DNA of 64,000 bases, taken from the NCBI GenBank assembly GCA_963695405.1, contig CAVOGJ010000009.1, forward strand, positions 124,001 through 188,000. The letters are read 5' to 3'. Each line of letters begins with the position of its first letter. Position 1 is the first letter of the stretch. Both the position numbers and the translations under genes were made by a program. The notes below the pieces were generated by a model. That model made no database searches, had not been told where the DNA came from, and was given only the letters and a program-made list of their open reading frames with translations. Source of the stretch: CAVOGJ01 sp963695405 (GTDB lineage: Bacteria; Planctomycetota; Planctomycetia; Pirellulales; Pirellulaceae). This document shows, piece after piece, positions 44,114 to 52,860 of this stretch.

Positions 44114-45160
44114 ATGCGCGAAGCTCGCCGTACCACCGCGCTACAGCTAGGGGCACCAGGCTTTTCCCTTGTAGAGTTACTGGTTGTCGTCGCCATCATC
44201 GGTGTGCTCGTGGCCTTGCTATTGCCCGCCGTACAGCAGGCCCGCGAGTCGGCCCGCCGCACCAGCTGCGCGAACCATTTGCGGCAGCTCGGACTGGCGA
44301 TCTTGAACTTTGAATCGGCGCGGGGTGTATTGCCCAAGGGAGCCGATGCCCGGCCACTTTCGGACTCGCCGTCATTCCCGCACACACTCTATCGTTGGTC
44401 GACCTTTGCCGAGATCAGCCCGTATCTTGAGAATGGGGCGGCCATGATGCAGCTGGATCTCAGCAAGCCTTTGTATGGCGCCGACTTTCAGATCACGCCC
44501 GAGCATCGACAGGCGGCCAGCGTCACCGTGCCTCTCTTTCTTTGCCCTAGCGACCGAGGGGAACCGGTCGCCGAGGGGCTAGGTCCGATCAACTACGCGG
44601 CTTGCGCGGGTAGCGGCATCGAGGGTGGTACGCCTTTTGAAACCGACGGAGTGTTCCATATTAACTCGGACTATCGGCTGGCCGAGATCAAGGATGGCAC
44701 CAGCAAGACACTCGCCATGTCAGAGAGTTTACTCGGAGACGGTGCCGAGAGTTTTGGCGGCACGGTCGACTCCGTCGATCCGCAAACGGCGTACGGGTTT
44801 GTCTATGCGACACCGCTCACGGAATCAGCTTGCGCGGCGGCCCGCACGTTCAACGTGACCAATCGTCGTGGTTTCTCTTGGGTCAATGGCGAGTACCGTT
44901 GCGGATTGTACAACCAATACCTCCTGCCGAATGATCGGCGACCCGACTGCATCGCGCCGCGACTGGTGGCGGATCCGGCCGAACGCTTGGCTGCTTTTGG
45001 CTGGCGGACGGCTCGCAGTCGTCATCCCGGTGGAGTGCTGTCCGTAGCGGTCGACGGGGCCGTCCACTGGTTCGAGGATGCCGTCGACACCTCGGTGTGG
45101 CGGGCCGTTGCCAGCCGCGCCGGATCGGAAGCCGGCGTGGTCAATCTGGGCCGACGCTGA
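44114..45160 (+). CDS. DUF1559 pseudopilin-like protein
   Basis: 348 aa from the ATG at 44114; a TTG at 44108 is possible. The prepilin-type leader is GFSLVELLVVVAIIGVLVAL, followed by LLPAVQQARESARR. The body carries the family pattern ANHLRQLGLAILNFESARGV and ends with RHPGGVLSVAVDGAVHWFED, a weaker version of the usual FADGS motif. It sits directly after a PEP-CTERM gene. No lipoprotein gene follows here, unlike the 25483 copy. Confidence 0.88.
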   Translation: MREARRTTALQLGAPGFSLVELLVVVAIIGVLVALLLPAVQQARESARRTSCANHLRQLGLAILNFESARGVLPKGADARPLSDSPSFPHTLYRWSTFAEISPYLENGAAMMQLDLSKPLYGADFQITPEHRQAASVTVPLFLCPSDRGEPVAEGLGPINYAACAGSGIEGGTPFETDGVFHINSDYRLAEIKDGTSKTLAMSESLLGDGAESFGGTVDSVDPQTAYGFVYATPLTESACAAARTFNVTNRRGFSWVNGEYRCGLYNQYLLPNDRRPDCIAPRLVADPAERLAAFGWRTARSRHPGGVLSVAVDGAVHWFEDAVDTSVWRAVASRAGSEAGVVNLGRR

Positions 45161-45389
45161 TCGAAAACTGCCTTTTCTTGCGAAACCTCCCGGGCTGTCT
45201 CTGGTTGAATAAGCGTCGGGCATGCTTCCTGGCTCACCGCCGAGCCACTCGCGGAAGCGCCTGGCCGTTGTTTTCCATAGGGTCCCCGAAAGCGTATTCG
45301 GGCGACAATACAATACTTGGCCTAGCCATGGTGAAGGAACGACTCATCGCAGGGCCAGTTCTTGGTCATTCCATTGGGAGGATAATCAC

Positions 45390-46328
45390 GTGCTAGGCAA
45401 CAAGCCCCATTCATACCGTATGGGAGTGGAGACACTCGAAGACAAGCGATTATTGGCCGGTGATATTACGGTCAGTGTGATGGATGGCAGTCTTCTGATT
45501 CGCGGCGATGCGGAAAGCAACGGAGTCGCCATCACTTCTGGCAACGCACCTGGTGAATTCATTGTTGCGGGACTGCCTGTTGATGATGTGGCGACATCAA
45601 TCAACGGCATCTTTGATCGGGCGGTCGTGAGTGGCGTATCGCGTGGCATCCACATGACGTTAGGGCGCGGAGACGACGTTGCGAATATGTTTGCCGCCAA
45701 TGTGCGTGGAAACGTTAGCATCCAAACTGGGATCGGCAACGATCGTGTTCACATGGGCGGACCACGTACTCAGATGGGGGACGCCGGCGAAGCCAATACG
45801 CGGATCGGTGGCCGCTTAGCGGTGGACCTTTCGGAAGGCGACGATCACTTGCTGGTCAGCGGCGTGGCCACCGGTCATGGTCTAGACGTTGAAGGTGGAA
45901 TGGGCAATGACGAGGTCCTCATCAGGGACAGCCGCCTAACGGGACTTGTCGGTATCGGTACGGGTGCCGGTGAAGACCGAGTTGTGGTGGAAGGGACACG
46001 CGCCACCTGGGCCCACATCCGAAGCGGGCTGGGAGCGGATCGCGTGGCACTCGTCGACTCCGTATTCGCAGCGTTGTCGGTCAACGTCGGTGAAGGGGAC
46101 GATGTGGTGGCTGTGGCCGGGATCCGTGCTCGGGCCGCCTGGTTCCAAGGGGGGCTAGGGAACGACAGGCTGGAAATTGCGGGTGCCAACCGGATGGGGC
46201 AACTGCAGGTGAATGGATTTGAGTCGATTCAGGGCGACGCGGGTGCGGCAACCACGAATGCCCTGCTGGACGCACTGGCGGATGGATATGGGGCCGCATC
46301 GGAAGTCAGCCGGCTGTCGATGACCTAG
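45390..46328 (+). CDS. Secreted LEDR-signature protein with Gly/Asp repeats
   Basis: 312 aa from a GTG at 45390, chosen for GGGAGG at 45376-45381. The N-terminal GVETLEDKRLLAGDITVSVM has the planctomycete LEDR-LL motif. The body repeats a motif of the type G-x-G-x-D with about 30-residue spacing (TGIGNDRVHMGG, SEGDDHLLVSG, GAGEDRVVVEG, GLGADRVALVD, GEGDDVVAVAG, GLGNDRLEIAG). It resembles calcium-binding RTX-like beta-rolls but with a looser pattern. It is probably an exported beta-solenoid. Function is unknown. Confidence 0.7.
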   Translation: MLGNKPHSYRMGVETLEDKRLLAGDITVSVMDGSLLIRGDAESNGVAITSGNAPGEFIVAGLPVDDVATSINGIFDRAVVSGVSRGIHMTLGRGDDVANMFAANVRGNVSIQTGIGNDRVHMGGPRTQMGDAGEANTRIGGRLAVDLSEGDDHLLVSGVATGHGLDVEGGMGNDEVLIRDSRLTGLVGIGTGAGEDRVVVEGTRATWAHIRSGLGADRVALVDSVFAALSVNVGEGDDVVAVAGIRARAAWFQGGLGNDRLEIAGANRMGQLQVNGFESIQGDAGAATTNALLDALADGYGAASEVSRLSMT

Positions 46329-46397
46329 CGAACGGGTGCCCAGCCACGCGGCTGCGCCGCTATCAACATGAGGCGGCCGCGGGGAGGAAATACCAAT

Positions 46398-47324
46398 TCA
46401 CTCCGCGGTCGCTGCTTGCTGGGATTGAACCTCCTTCCAAAGCGTGACGAATTCGCTGTGGTGCTGTAGCGTTGCCGGATCGAAGACCTGTTTCCGCAGG
46501 TCTTCCTTTTGTTGGCGAAACGCGGTGAAATCGCGGCTATCGTCCGGATGAAAGATCGGTGCCGGTCGATCGTAAACGATGCGCGATCCCTCGGTGCCCT
46601 CGCTATGATATTGCGACAGTCCCAGCACGCGATCCGACACATAAATGGCTTCGTTGAGTTCATGCGTCACGATCAGGATCGTGTAAGGCGGTTTCTTTCC
46701 GGCTGCTCTCGCCTCGAGGTTTTCTTGGTACAGTTCGAGCAGCATCAACTGCAAATCTTCCCGAGTGGCCTCGTCCAGGGCGCCGAACGGTTCGTCGAGC
46801 AACAGGATTTGCGGCTTCATGATCAACGCCTGGGCGATGGCGACTCGTTGCCGCATCCCACCTGACATTTCGTGCGGATAGAGGTCGGCCGCGTGAGACA
46901 AGTGCACCTTGTCGAGGTATTTATCGGCTTCCGCCAGGTGCCTCCTCCGCAGCGCTCGCCAAAGGAAGGGGCGGAAGGCGCGAAAAGAAAGGTTCGTTTC
47001 GTCGAGCATCAGACCAAAGGCTACATTCTTCCGCGCGGTCATGTAATCGTAGAGACTGTAGTGCTGGTAGACGATGCCGACGTCGCGACTGGGCTTCGTC
47101 ACCAACTGCCCGCTGGTCCAGATTTCCCCCCGTAGCGGCGGATGTGTGCCAAGGATGGCGCGCAGCAGCGTGGATTTTCCGCATCCGCTGGGACCCACAA
47201 TCGCTACGATTTGACCCGCACGAATCTCGAAATGGACATCGCCCAGCACCTTGTTCTGTCCGAACCAATGCGACACATGCTTCACTTCCAGAGCATTCGG
47301 ATAAGCGGCCGTTTCGTTGATCAT
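46398..47324 (-). CDS. NitT/TauT-type ABC transporter ATP-binding protein
   Basis: 308 aa. Walker A GPSGCGKST at residues 44-52, Q-loop region IVYQHYSLYDYM, signature MSGGMRQRVAIAQAL, Walker B ILLLDEPFGALDE, switch His in IVTHELNEAIYV. The family powers import of nitrate, sulfonate, taurine or related solutes. About 45 C-terminal residues (FRQQKEDLRKQVFDPATLQH) extend past the usual end. It is the last gene of a seven-gene operon and begins 14 bases after the permease stop. Confidence 0.92.
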   Translation of the reverse strand: MINETAAYPNALEVKHVSHWFGQNKVLGDVHFEIRAGQIVAIVGPSGCGKSTLLRAILGTHPPLRGEIWTSGQLVTKPSRDVGIVYQHYSLYDYMTARKNVAFGLMLDETNLSFRAFRPFLWRALRRRHLAEADKYLDKVHLSHAADLYPHEMSGGMRQRVAIAQALIMKPQILLLDEPFGALDEATREDLQLMLLELYQENLEARAAGKKPPYTILIVTHELNEAIYVSDRVLGLSQYHSEGTEGSRIVYDRPAPIFHPDDSRDFTAFRQQKEDLRKQVFDPATLQHHSEFVTLWKEVQSQQAATAE

Positions 47325-47338
47325 CGGGCAGTTCTCGG

Positions 47339-48310
47339 CTATTCACCAAACCAGGGGCAGAGGACGCGTCGCAGCCAGGTCAACGCGTAGTCCACGGCCA
47401 GTCCCACGGCCCCCAGCAGGAACGTATACAGGTAGACGACGGACATATCCGTACGCTGGTAAAACAATCGCAGCCGGTAGCCGAAGCCTTCACCGGAAAC
47501 CATCCACTCGGCGGCGATCAGAAGCACGAGCGCCGGACCGACTTGCAGGCGAATGGCATCGATCATGCGCGGTAGAATCTGCTTGAAAATGACGTTCCAA
47601 ATCAGCTCAGGCTGGCTGGCGCCCAGCGTGCTGGCTTTGTTAATTAGCGTGTCAGGCACGTCTTTCTTGGCCGACTGGTAAATCGTTTGCGCCAAGGTTG
47701 GCAGCGTGCCGAAAGCGATCATGGTGACATACATGCGGAAGCTGGTACCGACGAGTACGAAGAAGGCGGCCAACATTGCGGTGGGTGGAATCTTCGTCAG
47801 GAAAGAAAGCGGAGGAACGCAGAGGGCTTCCACGACGGAGAACGAGCCCATGAGGATGCCCAGGATGATCGACAGCAAGACACCCACGAACAGTCCGGCC
47901 AGCAGCCGCCCGGCGGTTGCTCGGGCATCTTCCCACAACCAATACTCGTCCTGCCGCAGGCCCTGAGGAGTGATCACACGCAACCAGCCGTCCCGATAGA
48001 GGCTGCTCCAGGTGGGTACGGACCGATCGATCGCCGTTCTCGTCTCGCCCTCCAAGATCGCAACGCGGCTCGTGAGCGATTCGATTCTGGCACGCTGGCG
48101 ATCAGCATCGCTGGCAGCGTTCGATGCGGTAAGTTCCGCCCGGAGCTCCGCGAGTTCCTCGCGGACGTTGGCCAGTTTGATCGACGCCTCGCTCTGCTTC
48201 GCCAGGGCGCGATTGTGCGAAAGCAGCGTGTATGCCGAGACCAGCGCAATGATGGAAACCAATCCCAATCCTAACCGCATGGGACGCGAGATCGGCTTGC
48301 GAATCATCAT
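47339..48310 (-). CDS. ABC transporter permease with N-terminal coiled coil
   Basis: 323 aa from the ATG at 48310. One hydrophobic segment (LGLGLVSIIALVSAYTLL) is followed by a coiled coil of about 70 residues (ASIKLANVREELAELRAELT and on). Then comes a canonical SsuC/TauC-like permease: ATAGRLLAGLFVGVLLSIIL, the EAA loop NKASTLGASQPELIWNVIFK and LVLLIAAEWMVSGEGFGYR. The coiled coil is not part of standard permeases of this type and should lie in the periplasm, where it could meet the OmpA-fused or coiled-coil products of the same operon. It is the sixth gene of the operon. Confidence 0.88.
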   Translation of the reverse strand: MMIRKPISRPMRLGLGLVSIIALVSAYTLLSHNRALAKQSEASIKLANVREELAELRAELTASNAASDADRQRARIESLTSRVAILEGETRTAIDRSVPTWSSLYRDGWLRVITPQGLRQDEYWLWEDARATAGRLLAGLFVGVLLSIILGILMGSFSVVEALCVPPLSFLTKIPPTAMLAAFFVLVGTSFRMYVTMIAFGTLPTLAQTIYQSAKKDVPDTLINKASTLGASQPELIWNVIFKQILPRMIDAIRLQVGPALVLLIAAEWMVSGEGFGYRLRLFYQRTDMSVVYLYTFLLGAVGLAVDYALTWLRRVLCPWFGE

Positions 48311-48386
48311 CGCTCTTGTTTCCCTGATGATTGGTTTGATGGGAAAATGGGACCTACCCCCATTTCCCGTCAAGCCTCACGGACTA

Positions 48387-49475
48387 CTAGGGTTTGACAT
48401 ACGAGCTGTCGAACCGCAAGTTGACTTCGCCGGAATCTTCTCCGTAACCAACGGAAGGTGATTCGACGAGACCGTGTTTGATGCAAAAGTCAGTGACGGT
48501 TTTCATCGTCGCCTTGAACTCATCGCCCGCCATCAACTGCCGCGCGGCCTCCGGTGTCTTATAAAAGACCGTTTGTTCGACAACCGTTTTCATCTGGTCC
48601 AGCCCCAGATTCGAAAACTTCTTGCCGAGTGCCACAAGCACCTCATCCCCTTCGTCCGAATCGATGGCGTTACTGACGCCGTAGAAGGCGGCAGCCACGG
48701 CGTTTACAAATTTGTCCGCGCCCGGTTTGGCCAGTGAATCCTTGCCGATAACAATCATGTCGACGATTTCACCTGGGATCTCGCTCGAGTCAAACAGAAC
48801 TCGGACATCGGAACGGTCGCTGAGCGTCTGCAGAACGAACGGATTCCAGACCATGATCGCCTGGTGGGTTTCCGCCTTGCCCTGCATATTCTGCGCGGCG
48901 ATGGCTGGATCCTGATTGGTGAACTCAAAATCCTTTTCGTCAAAGCCGGCGTTTTCCAGGCACCGAACGAAACAGTATTCCGAGACGGTCCCTTTGAGGC
49001 CGTAGACCGGGTGTGATTTCAGGCCCTCGATGTCCGCTACCGCGTCTGTAACCAGGCAGGCGTCCGCACCCTTGCTCGTGCTGGTGGGCATCACCGCCAC
49101 GCCATCGCGACCGTCCTTGGCTCCACAGACAATCAGCGCGTCCATGTTCGTAATGCAAACCGCATCGCAATCGCCCGAACCGAACATGTTCAGGCACGAA
49201 TCGTAACCAGCTTCCTTGAGTTCAATGTCGACTCCGTACTTCTTCTCCAGCTCGCCAAGCTTCCCGGCAGCCCCGTCAATCAGGCCCAGCTCGTTCGCGA
49301 CACCAAACACGGACCAACTGGGGTATTCACTCCACGCCAGGCTGAAGGTTGGCGTCTCTGCCGAGCCACTGACGTCTCCTTGCTTGTCCAAGTCCGGATT
49401 CGATTTTACGGTGCAGCCAGCAATCAGCAGCGCCGCAGTGATTAGGAAGCTGACGCCAGTCGTGAATTGTTTCAT
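48387..49475 (-). CDS. Solute-binding lipoprotein of the ABC transporter
   Basis: 362 aa from the ATG at 49475 with TGGAGAA upstream. The lipobox is LLIAGC, so Cys21 is likely acylated. The binding-protein fold of the NMT1/SsuA type shows in FSLAWSEYPSWSVFGVANEL, AGYDSCLNMFGSGDCDAVCI and GKDSLAKPGADKFVNAVAAA. The sequence carries six Cys after the lipobox, more than usual for this class. It is the fifth gene of the operon, between the coiled-coil protein and the permease. The ligand is unknown. Confidence 0.88.
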   Translation of the reverse strand: MKQFTTGVSFLITAALLIAGCTVKSNPDLDKQGDVSGSAETPTFSLAWSEYPSWSVFGVANELGLIDGAAGKLGELEKKYGVDIELKEAGYDSCLNMFGSGDCDAVCITNMDALIVCGAKDGRDGVAVMPTSTSKGADACLVTDAVADIEGLKSHPVYGLKGTVSEYCFVRCLENAGFDEKDFEFTNQDPAIAAQNMQGKAETHQAIMVWNPFVLQTLSDRSDVRVLFDSSEIPGEIVDMIVIGKDSLAKPGADKFVNAVAAAFYGVSNAIDSDEGDEVLVALGKKFSNLGLDQMKTVVEQTVFYKTPEAARQLMAGDEFKATMKTVTDFCIKHGLVESPSVGYGEDSGEVNLRFDSSYVKP

Positions 49476-49533
49476 GTTGGTTCTCCAGAACGTGTGACGG
49501 GAACTTGGCCCGAATGAATCAGCTTGACATGTC

Positions 49534-50262
49534 CTATTCAAATTCCGAGATATCATACGATTTTCCTTCGTCGCCAAGGGCCTCTGCCCGCTCCTCAGCT
49601 CGACGGGCTACGCGAATGGTCTCGTCCAATTCGGCTCGCAGCTGAGCCAGATCCGACTTGTCGCGCTCGGTGGCCGTTTCGTTCAACTGGTTGATCGTTT
49701 GTTCCAGGTGATCGCAGGAGCGAGCGACTTCGGCAATCAGCTCCTCCCGTTGTCGCAGTACTTGTTCGCGGGCCGCACCTTTCATGCGGCCAGCCGTCTC
49801 CCACAGTCGAAACGAGCGATCCAAGTAATCTACGCAAACCTGGAACACATTGTCGACGCCATCGAGGACTTGATGCGCGGTAATCTTGATCTTTCCCTGT
49901 TCCACATCGCGTTTCAGATCATCATACAGCGACTGCAATTGAGTGAGCAGTCGTTCTGTCCGTGGATCGCGGTCCGCCTGCAGCTTCTTGTACAGGCGCT
50001 CGAGTGCCGCCTGCTGACTGGCTTGCTGTTTCTGCAGCACGTATTGGTACGCCTGATTGGTCATTTTCTCGAGGCCAAAGATAATGCGTGAGCTGAACAT
50101 GCCGATGCCGCCGAGGATCCCGGCCAGTCCACCAAACGTCAATACGGGATCGCCGCCGATGGCCCACGAGGCGAGGAGGGCGGTGACGCCCCCCACCACG
50201 GGCAGGAGGGTCAATGGGGACGCAAAGAGGTCCAGCAGTACCTTGCGTTTGACATCGTCCAT
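49534..50262 (-). CDS. Membrane-anchored coiled-coil protein
   Basis: 242 aa. Two N-terminal hydrophobic segments (LTLLPVVGGVTALLASWAIG and TFGGLAGILGGIGMF) form a hairpin anchor. A long helical region follows with strong heptads (LERLYKKLQADRDPRTERLL, REELIAEVARSCDHLEQTIN, LRAELDETIRVARRAEERAE). It is somewhat reminiscent of XpaC-type proteins that pair with TelA, but this is a weak impression. It is the fourth gene of the ABC operon, 60 bases after the preceding stop. Confidence 0.75.
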   Translation of the reverse strand: MDDVKRKVLLDLFASPLTLLPVVGGVTALLASWAIGGDPVLTFGGLAGILGGIGMFSSRIIFGLEKMTNQAYQYVLQKQQASQQAALERLYKKLQADRDPRTERLLTQLQSLYDDLKRDVEQGKIKITAHQVLDGVDNVFQVCVDYLDRSFRLWETAGRMKGAAREQVLRQREELIAEVARSCDHLEQTINQLNETATERDKSDLAQLRAELDETIRVARRAEERAEALGDEGKSYDISEFE

Positions 50263-50322
50263 TAACAGTCGCGAGTGTGATGGTGCGGGGACAGGCGTAA
50301 CGGTTGCCGGCGGGCCAGTATA

Positions 50323-51825
50323 TCAATAGGGAAGTTGTCCGAGAACGAAGGTCACCGAGGTGGCTCCGCTCGGCTGTCCCGCCACGGCGCGGATGCGGTT
50401 CTTGTCGACACCGCCGGCAATCAGGTATTCCTCAGCTGCCTGAGCGCGCTGCATGGCGAGGCGAGCGTTGGCTTCCATGTCGCCTTGTAGCGAGGCGTTT
50501 CCCAATACCTTCACGTAGGCTAGAGGCAGCGATTTCAATGAATTGACGAGATCGTCAAGCGTGGCCTGGCTGCTGCCGGTCAGTGTTGCGGTCCCGCGAC
50601 CGAAGACGAGGTTGGGAACCGACAGCGTACCTACCGGGACGAGCGAGTCCCAGCCCGCGACATCGAGTGCGGCCAGCTTGATCGTGTCATCGCGTACGGT
50701 TTCGGCGGCCAGTCCCGGATGAAAGCCGTTGGTTTGTAAGGTACGAAGTGGCCGATCGTAATAAAGGATGTTGGGCTTTCCGCCGGTAGGGTCCTCGTCG
50801 ATGGCACGCGTCTTGACAAGTACGCGACTGATATTTGTGATCATGTCCTCGAGCAATTGCAGCGACTGACCCGACTGGATGCCAAAATGAGCAAAGTTTT
50901 CCTGGGTGTTCTTCCACCAGATGCCGTCGACTAGCTTGGTCGCTTGCTGTCTCGTGATGGGCGTGCTCGTCTCGCGGGCGTCCGCCAGGACCAGATCGAC
51001 CATTTGATCTCGATAATGATAGGCCGCTCGAAAGTAACAGCCGAGCACTTCCAGGACGACCGCTTCGTTCTTCAGCAAATAATCACGATTGACGACCAGC
51101 ACATCGACGATGTAGCCGCGAAATTGAGAGCTATCGATCACGATGTGCGTGTTCGGGTTCTCCAGTATCTTCGACACATAAGGCTCCCATAGCACAAACG
51201 CCTGCGGAGAGGTGGGTGTTGCGTCGCGATACGCCTGGTAGACGGCATCGATATCCCCGACCGGCTTGAATGGTTTGGTCCCCAGGTTCTCCAGGCGAAA
51301 GTGAGTCATGACGACGCGGGCCAACGTTTCGCTCGGCGAATCGGGAGTAAGCACAAACGTCATGTCGCTGCGATTGAGCGCATCAATGTTGGGAACAGCC
51401 TGCTTGTAGGCCACGATGGCATCGGCGCCTCGTGTTTCGTCGATGATCGCGACGATCGTTGCAGGTAACTCGCCCAGGTCCTCACAGACCGCCAGGAGTG
51501 CATCGATCGTGAAGACGGCCATCTGGACCTGACCGGAACGCAAGGCCTCGATTCTGCCTCGGTAGTCGGCTTCATCGTTCAAGTAGTTCAGCCGAATACG
51601 CTTGCGGGCCAGTTCCTCTTTCATATTCTCCGAACGGAGAATGGCATATCCGCTGAACGAATCGAGAGCGAGATCAAGGGAATGCTGGTATTGGGAGCTG
51701 GAACTGGTTCCGGACAAGGTCGCGTTGCGTTGTCGCGGATAAATTAGCAGCCGGTAGCTTGCCGCAATGGCTGCTACGATCAGCAGCCAGACCACGCAAA
51801 CAGCAAGTAGTTTTCCTTTGGACAC
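50323..51825 (-). CDS. Solute-binding protein fused to OmpA-like domain, membrane anchored
   Basis: 500 aa. The N-terminal helix KLLAVCVVWLLIVAAIAASY anchors it. Residues about 45-340 match the NMT1/SsuA solute-binding fold (IRLNYLNDEADYRGRIEALR, VFTIDALLAVCEDLGELPAT, FVLWEPYVSKILENPN). The C-terminal 110 residues are OmpA-like (LVFGRGTATLTGSSQATLDD, YVKVLGNASLQGD, NARLAMQRAQAAEEYLIAGG). OmpA-like domains bind peptidoglycan in other bacteria. It is the third gene of the operon, and it has a sister protein at 52861-54696. Confidence 0.85.
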   Translation of the reverse strand: MSKGKLLAVCVVWLLIVAAIAASYRLLIYPRQRNATLSGTSSSSQYQHSLDLALDSFSGYAILRSENMKEELARKRIRLNYLNDEADYRGRIEALRSGQVQMAVFTIDALLAVCEDLGELPATIVAIIDETRGADAIVAYKQAVPNIDALNRSDMTFVLTPDSPSETLARVVMTHFRLENLGTKPFKPVGDIDAVYQAYRDATPTSPQAFVLWEPYVSKILENPNTHIVIDSSQFRGYIVDVLVVNRDYLLKNEAVVLEVLGCYFRAAYHYRDQMVDLVLADARETSTPITRQQATKLVDGIWWKNTQENFAHFGIQSGQSLQLLEDMITNISRVLVKTRAIDEDPTGGKPNILYYDRPLRTLQTNGFHPGLAAETVRDDTIKLAALDVAGWDSLVPVGTLSVPNLVFGRGTATLTGSSQATLDDLVNSLKSLPLAYVKVLGNASLQGDMEANARLAMQRAQAAEEYLIAGGVDKNRIRAVAGQPSGATSVTFVLGQLPY

Positions 51826-51876
51826 CGCGACCTCAATTGCTAGGAAGAGCGTTTTGCACGCGACTGACGACCAGAG

Positions 51877-52797
51877 CTACCGCCTTCCGGATCGCATGGC
51901 CGCCTTCATCATATTGAAGAGCGCAGCCACCACCATGAGCAGCACAAACAAACCAAAGATTCCCAAACGCCCCGGGCGATTGGTGGCGTTTGGTCCCCCG
52001 TCGGACGAGGAAGCATCACTACCCATCACGTTGCGGCGACCACCATTCGCCGTTGGTGGCGCTTCGCCAATCGGATGGTTGCCCGTTTCCGCCAAGGCCA
52101 AAAGCGCCGCCGACGCCAATTGGCTGGGAATGGCTTGGAGCAATTCGAAATCCGATTCGCCCGCGTCCGCGCCCGTCGCGGTGGTCTCGGCAAATACCTC
52201 CCGCACCGCCGTGGCCAACATCTTCGGATCGTCAGCGCGGCGGTAGGAATGGACCATGGTCGCCAGACTATGGCGGGCCGCCATATCCACACCGATCACA
52301 TCGACGGTGATACCGCGTCCGAGAATATCGGGCAGGTAGCGTTTGACCAGACGCGCGTCGCCTGCTTCGCCGTCAGTAACGATCAGCAAACGGTAGCTGC
52401 CATAATGATCTTTCTCACGTGCCTCGAGCAAGGCATCGGCACCAATCTTCATGAATTGGCCCAGAGGAGTCCCGCCATTGGCCTGGGTATTCATGATCGC
52501 CCGCCGCGTCGACTCCTTCTCAACCGGACCCAGCGGAACAACCCAGGACGGCCGTTGATTCAAGACGACGATGCCCACCTGCGCGTCTTCGGGAAGGGTC
52601 TCGAGCACGCTGATCAAGGCTGATCGGGCCGCGGCGATTTTGGTCGTCTGGCGGTTGCTTCGCATCCGGTCTCCCATCGATCCCGAGTCATCGAGCACCA
52701 CAACCACGTTTTGTCCTGCGGTGACCGGCGGCGGCGCGAGGGAGAGGCAAGCCAGCAGCAGCCCAATGAAGAAAATAGGTAGCTTGCGTCGCGACAT
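51877..52797 (-). CDS. vWA-domain membrane protein
   Basis: 306 aa from the ATG at 52797, with GAGGACC upstream. A signal or anchor segment (LPIFFIGLLLACLSLAP) is followed by a von Willebrand A domain with the MIDAS start DDSGSM (Asp36, Ser38, Ser40), the Thr in GGTPLGQF and the Asp in LLIVTDGEAGD. About 60 Gly/Asn-rich residues then lead to a C-terminal helix (LGIFGLFVLLMVVAALF). It is exposed outside the cytosol, held by its C-terminus. It is the second gene of the ABC operon, between the two OmpA-fused binding proteins. Confidence 0.88.
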   Translation of the reverse strand: MSRRKLPIFFIGLLLACLSLAPPPVTAGQNVVVVLDDSGSMGDRMRSNRQTTKIAAARSALISVLETLPEDAQVGIVVLNQRPSWVVPLGPVEKESTRRAIMNTQANGGTPLGQFMKIGADALLEAREKDHYGSYRLLIVTDGEAGDARLVKRYLPDILGRGITVDVIGVDMAARHSLATMVHSYRRADDPKMLATAVREVFAETTATGADAGESDFELLQAIPSQLASAALLALAETGNHPIGEAPPTANGGRRNVMGSDASSSDGGPNATNRPGRLGIFGLFVLLMVVAALFNMMKAAMRSGRR

Positions 52798-52860
52798 GGT
52801 GGTCCTCGCTGCAGGTGCCGTTGACTGAGGGTGGCGCGGAATGGGATGGAAAGCGGACAT

